Origin: Oscillospiraceae bacterium
GTDB taxonomy: Bacteria; Bacillota; Clostridia; Oscillospirales; Ruminococcaceae
DNA length: 5,285 nucleotides
Assembly (NCBI GenBank): GCA_900765125.1
Contig: CAAFQL010000056.1
Coordinates: 1-5,285, forward strand
Reading direction: 5' to 3'
How positions within the stretch are numbered: position 1 is the stretch's first letter; each line of letters begins with the position of its first letter. The notes under the pieces are model-generated. The model saw only the letters and a list, made by a program, of their open reading frames with translations, had not been told where the DNA came from and made no database searches. Below, piece after piece: positions 1 to 4,705 of this stretch. Both the position numbers and the translations under genes were made by a program.

Positions 1-833
1 CTTCAAGCAAAACTACAACAAGTCAGACATCAGATACTACTACTACAACTGTAAGTGAAACTACAACAAGTCAGACATCAGACAATACTACTACAACTGT
101 AAGTGAAACTACTACAACAAGTCAGACATCAATTACTACTACAACTATGTCAAGCTCTATGACAACAACAGGTCCTAAATATACTGGAGAGGCTATGGCC
201 GTTTCCAGTGAGATTATAGCAACACCTTCTCAGTCGAATTTCTATTTTTCTTTTGATGATAGAGAATTAAATGCAAGGGATCTGTTTGAATCCATTATTT
301 TAAGCGTAACTTATGAAGATGGATTTAATGAAACAATCGACATCATTAATGATGTTAACTTTGATGGTATATCTCCGGCAAGTTTGTTTGAACATCGTGA
401 AAGAACATCGTATTATAGTGGTGTATATAAAGGAATTGTAAGTCCTATATACAATGGTGAGGTATTAAATATTGAATCTACAATTTATGTAGGCGTTAAG
501 GGAGATGCTGACCTCGACGGTAATGTTTCAATTGCAGATGCTACACTTATTTTGAGCTACTATGCTCAGAATGCTGCTCAATTGGATATTTCATTTACAG
601 GTGATGCTACATCTGATTATGAAAAGCTTGCATTTTTCATTGCAGACGTAGATACAGAATCCAAGGAAGGCAATAATTATGGTGGTGTAGGTAATATATC
701 AATTTCAGATGCAACTAATGTTCTGTCTTACTACGCTCAAAATGCTGCTCAATTGAATCCTCAATGGCAGGTGATCATCCCATCACTTAGCCAGATTACA
801 GGATCTGTTTGGGAGTATATGTCGAATCAATAA
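1..833 (+). CDS. Dockerin-containing secreted protein, 3' part (5' end outside window)
   Basis: The frame is open from the first complete codon at position 3 to TAA at 831-833; the ATG at 147 lies inside the linker and is unlikely to be the true start. Order: Thr/Ser-rich linker (3 to about 170), an unrecognised beta-rich module of about 105 residues (about 174-500), then a dockerin (about 501-765) and a short tail. The first dockerin loop is canonical: GDADLDGNVSIAD places Asp, Asp, Asp, Asn, Ser and Asp at calcium positions 1, 3, 5, 7, 9 and 12 (504-539). The second starts DVD at 645 and ends GNISISD at 710, stretched by about ten residues. Each loop is followed by LSYYAQNAAQL (552-584 and 723-755). 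Dockerins bind scaffoldin cohesins, so the protein probably docks onto a cellulosome at the cell surface. Any catalytic domain would lie upstream of the window. The dockerin call is firm; the upstream module is unassigned. Confidence 0.9.
   Translation, partial: SSKTTTSQTSDTTTTTVSETTTSQTSDNTTTTVSETTTTSQTSITTTTMSSSMTTTGPKYTGEAMAVSSEIIATPSQSNFYFSFDDRELNARDLFESIILSVTYEDGFNETIDIINDVNFDGISPASLFEHRERTSYYSGVYKGIVSPIYNGEVLNIESTIYVGVKGDADLDGNVSIADATLILSYYAQNAAQLDISFTGDATSDYEKLAFFIADVDTESKEGNNYGGVGNISISDATNVLSYYAQNAAQLNPQWQVIIPSLSQITGSVWEYMSNQ
12..155 (+). repeat. 48-bp tandem repeat encoding a Thr/Ser-rich linker, about three copies
   Basis: Units at 12-59, 60-107 and 108-155 each encode 16 residues of the pattern TTTSQTSDTTTTTVSE. 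Copy 2 has Asn replacing one Thr. Copy 3 gains one Thr codon at its start, loses one after SQTS, and degenerates at its end. The units stay in frame. Such repeats form flexible, probably glycosylated spacers between modules in Ruminococcus cellulases. The array probably continues upstream of the window edge. Confidence 0.85.
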
Positions 834-873
834 ATAATAAAAGTTAAGAAAATCAAAAATAGAATATAAAAAG

Positions 874-951
874 TAGAGCATATTTTGGCAAATTCTGTTA
901 AAATGGAACCAAAAAGAAACCATAACAGATAATAGACCAAAATATGCTCTA
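874..951. terminator. Long hairpin, likely bidirectional terminator between convergent genes
   Basis: Arms 874-888 and 937-951 are a perfect 15-bp inverted repeat (TAGAGCATATTTTGG and its complement). Inside, CTGTTA (895-900) can pair with TAACAG (922-927). It lies 41 bp after the dockerin-gene stop and also downstream of the minus-strand lipoprotein gene. On the minus strand the stem is followed by CTTTTT; on the plus strand by a weaker T-rich stretch. The arms are longer and the interior larger than in an ordinary terminator, so a small mobile-element remnant is an alternative. Confidence 0.6.
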
Positions 952-991
952 TTCTTATTATTAAAAAACAATATAAATGATATAGTTTTTG

Positions 992-1081
992 TTACTCTCT
1001 ATACAATAATGATTCTAATCCTATTTTTACGCTGGTGATTTCTGATTTTTCCTTCTTTGGCAATTGTGTGGCTATTATCAT
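992..1081 (-). CDS. 29-residue ORF overlapping the lipoprotein stop codon
   Basis: The ATG (1081-1079) shares one base with the lipoprotein TAA in a TAATG arrangement, a common sign of translational coupling. The peptide begins MIIATQLPKKEKSEI and ends GLESLLYRE. It is Lys/Glu-rich with a plausible C-terminal helix, and has no signal peptide or family I recognise. It could be a genuine small protein, the front of a gene whose rest was deleted, or chance. It has no clear ribosome binding site of its own. Confidence 0.3.
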   Translation of the reverse strand: MIIATQLPKKEKSEITSVKIGLESLLYRE

Positions 1082-1743
1082 TATTCGTTTACAAACTCAA
1101 TATTAACATCGCCATTATTGCCGAACACATTCAGCGTTTTTTCGCCGCTATCTTTATTACTCGGCAAATTGCTTTCGCCTTTTTTTATTTCGGATTGAAT
1201 AGAAAAATCATCGTAATTTCCTACAATCCCACCGGGAATATCTCCATTTTTAACGTCCAGGGTCAGGTTTTCACCTATATTTAAGTTCCCAAAAGAGATA
1301 TTTCCTCCATTAGAAGAAATATGTATACTTCCAGTTACAGCTAATGCAGAAAGTGTTATATCCTCGTTTGTTGTGGATAGTGTAAGGTTTTCTAAAAGTG
1401 CATCCGGTATCTGTAATGATATTTTCCGACTTTGGGCAGCAGATTTGAACCCAATATAATCCGTCCACTCTTTATCGCTTGCACTCGCCATAGTCAACAC
1501 ATTTTCATTGGAAGCGGAAATATCGTAATGCTCTTTACTGTTTTCATAATATTGAATATGGATTTGTTCATCCTTGGATAACGACACTTCAATTTCTCTA
1601 TCCTGTACATCAAGAATGATTTCGTTGATCTGGGTGTCAGGCGTATAGCTTTTTTCCTCAAATTGTTTGCTGATGTTTGAGCAACCGGACAAAATGAAAC
1701 TGCCCAGTACAAAACACGATACAAATGATATAGTTTTCTTCAT
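1081..1743 (-). CDS. Lipoprotein with DUF4097-type (putative adhesin) beta-repeat domain
   Basis: 220 residues. The N-terminus MKKTISFVSCFVLGSF is a classic lipoprotein signal with lipobox LSGC; Cys21 would be lipidated, anchoring the protein outside the membrane. From about residue 90 the sequence consists of short beta-strand repeats (SLQIPDALLENLTLSTTNED, then SNGGNISFGNLNIGENLTL and NGDIPGGIVGNYDDFSI), ending in a second NNGDVNIEFVNE-like repeat. This is the pattern of DUF4097 putative adhesins, whose function is not well established. The start is fixed by GGAGG (1751-1755) seven bases upstream of the ATG. The reading frame is intact. It faces the remains of a MerR regulator, which in relatives may control it; that link is inferred from position only. 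Confidence 0.8.
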   Translation of the reverse strand: MKKTISFVSCFVLGSFILSGCSNISKQFEEKSYTPDTQINEIILDVQDREIEVSLSKDEQIHIQYYENSKEHYDISASNENVLTMASASDKEWTDYIGFKSAAQSRKISLQIPDALLENLTLSTTNEDITLSALAVTGSIHISSNGGNISFGNLNIGENLTLDVKNGDIPGGIVGNYDDFSIQSEIKKGESNLPSNKDSGEKTLNVFGNNGDVNIEFVNE

Positions 1744-1751
1744 AGTGATTC

Positions 1752-1781
1752 CTCCAATTAAAAAATATTTTTCAATTGGAG
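1752..1781. promoter_or_regulatory. 30-bp near-perfect palindrome at the lipoprotein/merR divergent start
   Basis: CTCCAATT (1752-1759) and AATTGGAG (1774-1781) are exact complements. The AT-rich centre between them is also self-complementary except for one mismatched pair (1760/1773). It covers the ribosome binding site of the lipoprotein gene on the minus strand and the first codons of the merR remnant on the plus strand. It could be an operator, an mRNA hairpin masking the ribosome binding site, or a rearrangement scar. Confidence 0.45.
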
Positions 1782-2146
1782 AAGCTGCAAAGGCCGTCCC
1801 TACAACAAGTGAAACACTGCGGCATTACGACTGCATTGGATTAGTAAAACCCAGCAAAAAAGATGAATTGACAAGTTATTGCTATTATACCGAGCAGGAT
1901 ATTATTCGCCTGAATACAGTACGTGCTTTACAGTTTATGGACTTACCATTACAGGAGATAAAAAGGTTTTGGAATATAACGATCTTGAAAAAATTGTGGA
2001 TTTTTTAGTACAGGCGGAGGAAAAGGTTGATGAAAAAATTGCAGGGGCAACAAAAGTTAAATGGTAATTTTATCAAAGAATGTCCGGAACGTGTTATTTT
2101 GCTGTCGGATACTTTAAACGAGCAATTCTATTGGGACGTGAAATAA
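1757..2146 (+). pseudogene. MerR-family transcriptional regulator, degraded
   Basis: The N-terminal winged-helix domain is clear: KKYFSIGEAAKAV, then SETLRHYDCIGLVKPSKKDE, YCYYTEQDIIRLNTVRAL and MDLPLQEIK. Five lesions are visible. (1) Where an ATG is expected before KKYFSIGE there is ATT (1757), with no plus-strand ribosome binding site. (2) Cys replaces the usual Arg in RHYDRIGL and (3) in YRYYT, both CGC to TGC-type changes in the DNA-binding domain. (4) After EIK the frame slips at an A run (1960-1964, five A; six would restore KKVLEYNDLEKIVDFL). (5) After DEKIA about 20 residues of the dimerisation helix are missing, and the frame jumps to KKLQGQQKLNGNF and FIKECPERVILLSDTL. The effector domain is almost all gone. 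About 130 codons remain, against roughly 250 or more in relatives. It is probably non-functional. Confidence 0.8.
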
Positions 2147-2166
2147 ATTTTGCAATAACTATCTTC

Positions 2167-2609
2167 TCATAATTCACGTTTCAAATACTCCGTCAGTACT
2201 TTTTTCAGAAACTCATATCGTAAGCATTTTTCCTCTTTCGAAAAATGAACCTTCCGGAACTGCTCAGGATTATTTTCATATACAAGCTTCTCATCGCCGA
2301 ACTGCTCGCTTGTCAGGTCAAAAATGCAGTCGCCGATTACATTATAACAATGATAATTGCTGCCATCACGCAGTATTCCATAAACTTTTCCGCCGAAAAT
2401 ATCCTGCACAAGAAAAGCCGTAATAGTGCATTGCCCCAAAGTTTTTTATTGTCGACAGTCCATCTGTTTCTCATTCTTGGAGCACAGGTGTCCACAGACC
2501 ATATTTCTGACAAAGCATCATACAAATCTCTCGGAGAATAAATTGACTGATAAGTATTGTTGATAGGTTTAACTGTTGCTGTTTCCCAGCCATAAAATTT
2601 GTATTCCAT
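2167..2609 (-). pseudogene. YunG-like family protein, frameshifted
   Basis: The start at 2609 is supported by AGGAG (2616-2620) six bases upstream. The first frame reads MEYKFYGWETATV and later SPRDLYDALSEIW, then SVDTCAPRMRNRWTVDN. After about residue 57 the family sequence continues one frame over as LGQCTITAFLVQDIFGG, GSNYHCYNVIGDCIFDLTSE and NPEQFRKVHFSKEEKCLRYE to the stop at 2167. The shift maps to an A run in the coding strand (T run 2442-2447). Six A are present and seven would restore NKKTLGQC and a protein of about 147 residues. YunG-type proteins are widespread in Firmicutes, and I know no established function. The gene begins just after the stop of the deformylase-like remnant, whose TAG overlaps its ribosome binding site, so it belongs to the same operon. 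A sequencing error in the homopolymer is the main alternative. Confidence 0.7.
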
Positions 2610-2618
2610 ATAACTCTC

Positions 2619-2831
2619 CTAAATTATAATGCCACTGAAATGGTCGATCTCATGCTGAATAATCTGTGCCTCAAAATCCTTAAAGGTCTGCTTTTTCTTC
2701 TTGAAATTCCTGTCCAGAAATTCAACGACAACAGATTTATAGCGTTTCACTTTCCGCTGTCCACTCAGAGAAAGACAACTTTCTTCCGTTTCATAAATCT
2801 GCGATGATTTACTGACGATTTCTTTATAGGA
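2619..2831 (-). pseudogene. Peptide deformylase-like protein, C-terminal remnant
   Basis: The frame contains EIVSKSSQIYETEESCLSLS, then RKVKRYKSVVVEF and AQIIQHEIDHFSGIII before the TAG at 2621-2619. Peptide deformylases bind a metal through the Cys of EGCLS and the two His of HExxH. Here both motifs are present (ESCLS near 2775, HEIDH at 2640-2654), with Ser replacing the usual Gly. The N-terminal half, including the GxGxAAxQ motif, is absent. Upstream the frame continues directly into a tyrosine phosphatase fragment, so the two were joined by a deletion around 2821-2834. Its sequence resembles the divergent clostridial deformylase-like paralogues rather than the housekeeping enzyme. It is unlikely to be active without the first motif. 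Confidence 0.75.
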
Positions 2832-2977
2832 TTTTTTCAGCTGTACAGCCCTTTTTCCTTTGCAGGAAATGTCATGCTTTGCAAGTTCCGCTTTTGCGGG
2901 CGGATACACAGGATTGCCGATTCCGTTCTATATTTCCTCAGTGCTTGTAGCACTTGAAGCGATGACAAACTCTTTTT
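2826..2977 (-). pseudogene. Low-molecular-weight protein tyrosine phosphatase, internal fragment
   Basis: Read in the same frame as the deformylase remnant, about 50 codons give KEFVIASSATSTEEI, a TAG stop (2930-2928), then NGIGNPVYPPAKAELAKHD and ISCKGKRAVQLKKS. This matches the segment of low-molecular-weight tyrosine phosphatases that follows the catalytic loop (consensus SAATSTEEI ... GNPVYPPA ... LAEHGISC ... A.QL). TAG sits where relatives often have Trp, so a TGG to TAG change is likely. The catalytic CxGNICRSP loop and the C-terminal general-acid Asp are both missing. Its 5' end is welded to a GNAT fragment near 2975-2983 and its 3' end to the deformylase remnant near 2821-2834. Both joints are estimates from loss of consensus. 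Confidence 0.7.
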
Positions 2978-3232
2978 ATGCCCGCTGTGCCTGTAATCTG
3001 GATGAACTGCCGTGTGATAAATATATCCCCTGCGTCCATCATTTCCAACAATAATCACACCTACAATTTCGTTATCATTTTACGCAACAAAGCAAGTGGC
3101 AGGATTTCTTTTCAGAAATTTTTCAATACCTTCTTTTGAATCATCTAAGTTATTTAGTCCCATTCCATTGCAGGAAAGCCATAGTGCGTATACCTTTTCA
3201 TAATCTTCAATTGTCATAATTCTGATATTCAT
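2978..3232 (-). pseudogene. GNAT-family N-acetyltransferase, N-terminal remnant with nonsense codon
   Basis: The start at 3232 (MNIRIMTIEDYEKVYALW) has AGGAG (3239-3243) six bases upstream; a longer in-frame start at 3268 lacks this support. After NPATCFVA an in-frame TAA (3082-3080) interrupts the gene, and the same frame resumes as NDNEIVGVIIVGNDGRR then YIYHTAVHPDYRHSG. The latter is the typical beta4-beta5 stretch just before the acetyl-CoA loop (Q/RxxGxG/A). That loop and the rest of the domain are missing, because the sequence passes into the phosphatase fragment near 2975-2983. The gene follows the YgjP-like gene by 41 bases, consistent with one operon. Its substrate cannot be inferred. 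Confidence 0.75.
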
Positions 3233-3272
3233 AATTTTCTCCTTTTGACTGCAACAGTTTTTTATCAATATA

Positions 3273-3830
3273 TTATTTTACTATTCTCATCATAATTCCA
3301 TCGCTATGCTCTTTCAGCCACAATTTCTGCTTTTCGTAATCAGGCAGAACTTTCCTGACCTCTGCCCAGAATTTCGGCGAGTGATTCATTTCTTTTCTGT
3401 GGCACAATTCGTGTACTACCACATAGTCCAGCACATCCATTGGTGTCAGCATCAGCAGACAATTAAAGTTCAAATTACCTTTACTCGAGCAACTTCCCCA
3501 TCTGCTTTTCTGATTGCGTATTGTAATGCGTCCATAAGTTACACCGACTAATGGAGCAAAATAAGCGACTCGCTTTGGAATGACTTCCAATGCTTGTTTA
3601 GCAAGTTCATGTATTTCTTCTATTGTCAAAGATTTTATCTGTGACATTTGTTTTTGGTGTTCCTGTACTTTCTGAAAATGTTTTTCAATCCAATCAGACT
3701 TCTGACGTAAAAATTCTTGAATTTGAGCATTCGTTGTTTGTATAGGAACTTTCAGTTCGATACTGCTATCCGGTTTAATTTGTAAAGAGATTGTCTTTCT
3801 CTTGCTTTTGATGATTTTTATGCTGTCCAT
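3273..3830 (-). CDS. YgjP-like (DUF45) metal-dependent hydrolase, zincin fold
   Basis: 185 residues, intact. It opens with the family's IKIIKSKRKTISLQIKPD strand pair, then a helical region (about 35-90), QKSRWGSCSSKGNLNFN (107-123) and VVVHELCHRKEMNHSPKFW (137-155). HELCH (140-144) is the HExxH zinc motif with Glu141 as catalytic base, and His150 is the probable third ligand. Members resemble SprT/M48 peptidases in fold; E. coli YgjP has been reported as a UTP pyrophosphatase, so peptidase activity should not be assumed. It is somewhat shorter than many homologues, which reach about 220-240 residues. The ATG at 3830 has no strong ribosome binding site but lies six bases after the stop of a 24-codon ORF, so translational coupling is likely. 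It is the only clearly complete gene of the 2167-3954 operon. Confidence 0.85.
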   Translation of the reverse strand: MDSIKIIKSKRKTISLQIKPDSSIELKVPIQTTNAQIQEFLRQKSDWIEKHFQKVQEHQKQMSQIKSLTIEEIHELAKQALEVIPKRVAYFAPLVGVTYGRITIRNQKSRWGSCSSKGNLNFNCLLMLTPMDVLDYVVVHELCHRKEMNHSPKFWAEVRKVLPDYEKQKLWLKEHSDGIMMRIVK

Positions 3831-3836
3831 ACTACA

Positions 3837-3911
3837 TCACACCAATTTCTCACGGCTCATGTCATTGATTTTCTTATATGTGGCTCTGTCAAGAACCGAT
3901 TCCTGTGCCAT
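3837..3911 (-). CDS. 24-residue ORF leading the YgjP operon
   Basis: The ATG at 3911 is preceded by AGAGGA (3921-3926) at nine bases and by a good promoter. The peptide starts MAQESVLDRATYKKIND and ends MSREKLV before TGA (3839-3837). LDRxTYKxIKxMxRE reminds me of the N-terminus of small helical Firmicutes/phage proteins, which would make this a truncated gene, but I cannot confirm that. It sits six bases ahead of the YgjP-like start and may serve as a coupling leader. An overlapping ATG at 3917 opens another short frame with poorer protein character. Confidence 0.45.
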   Translation of the reverse strand: MAQESVLDRATYKKINDMSREKLV

Positions 3912-3945
3912 AGCATTTTATCCTCTTTCACACATTTCTTTTTCA

Positions 3946-3954
3946 ATTATAGCA
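3946..3954 (-). promoter_or_regulatory. Extended -10 promoter element for the YgjP operon
   Basis: On the minus strand the sequence is TGCTATAAT: a perfect -10 hexamer (3951-3946) with an upstream TGn extension. No good -35 hexamer lies 16-18 bases upstream, which is tolerable for extended -10 promoters. It is about 35 bases upstream of the ATG of the 24-codon ORF. Confidence 0.6.
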
Positions 3955-4062
3955 TAAACATACCGAAAGAATTTTACGGACTTTCAGAAAAAGAGCCTTT
4001 CCAGCGTACGAAACTTACCGCTGTTTTTCTTTTCGCAAACTCTCTACTCTGTAACTATTTGT

Positions 4063-4533
4063 TCAGATTCTATACTTTGTAGGGATGATGCACACTTGCT
4101 CCTTGAATTGCCTTGTATAGTGAACGTAGCTGCGGTAGCCACACTGCTTTGCAATATCATCTATTGTCAAATTAGTAGATGTCAGCAGCATTTTGGAATA
4201 TGAAATTTTGCTGTTAATGAAGTCTTTAATATAGCTTATTCCAAAATGTTTCTTATAGGCATAATGAAAGGTCGAACGACTTATTCTAACCTCATGAGCT
4301 GCCAAGTCAACAGTACGGTTCGGTGTATATTTTATGACGAATGGTGGACAGTACTTCGTACTGCTTGGATAGATGAATACAGAATTTACAGGAACAATCA
4401 TATCCTTGCCGTCTATGTTAAAAATGGTATCGGTTTTCAGCAGCATCAACAGATAATCGCCGCTTCCGTCAGGACGGTCAATATAAAAATCAGCATCATG
4501 ACAATGATTGTATCCAACATTATTGACAGTCAT
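4063..4533 (-). pseudogene. AraC-family regulator with internal deletion
   Basis: 156 residues, in frame, against roughly 270 for the family. Residues 1-63 look like the first half of a cupin-type sensor domain (GSGDYLLMLLKTDTIFNIDG, then VPVNSVFIYPSSTKYC). Residues 70-156 are a complete C-terminal DNA-binding domain: first helix-turn-helix RTVDLAAHEVRISRSTFHY, then KKHFGISYIKDFINSKISYS, and the second helix-turn-helix TIDDIAKQCGYRSYVHYTRQ with QFKEQVCIIPTKYR. About 100-120 residues of sensor and linker are missing between residues about 61 and 70. Arg replaces the usual Gly in the turn of the first HTH (HEVRIS), and the second HTH is also divergent. The start is firm: AAGGGAG (4542-4548) eight bases upstream and a consensus promoter. 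A short functional DNA-binding protein is possible but less likely than decay. In relatives such genes often control neighbouring carbohydrate genes. Confidence 0.7.
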
Positions 4534-4571
4534 AACATCAGCTCCCTTGCACGAAAAGTTTCTTTATCTGC

Positions 4572-4600
4572 ATTATACATTATATCTTTTCAAATGTCAA
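4572..4600 (-). promoter_or_regulatory. Consensus sigma-A promoter of the AraC-type gene
   Basis: On the minus strand TTGACA (4600-4595), a 17-base spacer and TATAAT (4577-4572) match the ideal housekeeping promoter exactly. The AraC-type ATG lies 38 bases downstream of the -10 box, with its AAGGGAG ribosome binding site between. It is unusually strong for a regulator gene. Confidence 0.85.
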
Positions 4601-4607
4601 GTACAAA

Positions 4608-4635
4608 GAAACTGTCCCTTTGTGAGGACGGTTTC
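4608..4635 (-). terminator. Hairpin terminator after the GH5 gene
   Basis: GAAACTGTCC (4608-4617) and GGACGGTTTC (4626-4635) form a 10-bp stem with one G-T type mismatch and an eight-base loop. On the minus strand it is followed by a short T-rich stretch. It lies 71 bases past the GH5 stop and directly upstream of the AraC-type -35 box, so it would separate the two transcripts. A regulatory operator for the adjacent promoter is an alternative. Confidence 0.55.
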
Positions 4636-4705
4636 TGAATATATTAGAGCAGTCTGGATTACTTTAATATTTAGGACAATCCTCGAATACTTTAATTTCA
4701 ATTCT

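Noticed and set aside
12..155. CRISPR-like array
   Set aside because: The repeats are contiguous with no spacers and encode an in-frame Thr/Ser linker.
783..971. 62-codon minus-strand frame rich in Phe and aromatic residues
   Set aside because: It starts with TTG, spans the 78-bp inverted repeat and overlaps the dockerin gene end; its composition reflects AT-rich DNA.
1667..1756. ATG at 1667 as start of the MerR gene
   Set aside because: The added 30 codons run antisense through the lipoprotein signal-peptide region, match no MerR family sequence and have no ribosome binding site.
4002..4028. CAGCG/CGCTG hairpin followed by TTTTT on the plus strand
   Set aside because: It looks like a weak terminator, but no plus-strand gene lies upstream of it. 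On the minus strand, where the AraC-type gene is read, the T run is on the wrong side.
4246..4638. 130-codon plus-strand frame
   Set aside because: It is antisense to the AraC-type gene, its promoter and the terminator, with no ribosome binding site or recognisable motif.
4650..4700. Direct repeat TACTTTAAT, present twice after the GH5 stop
   Set aside because: Nine AT-rich bases twice within about 30 bp is not distinguishable from chance here.
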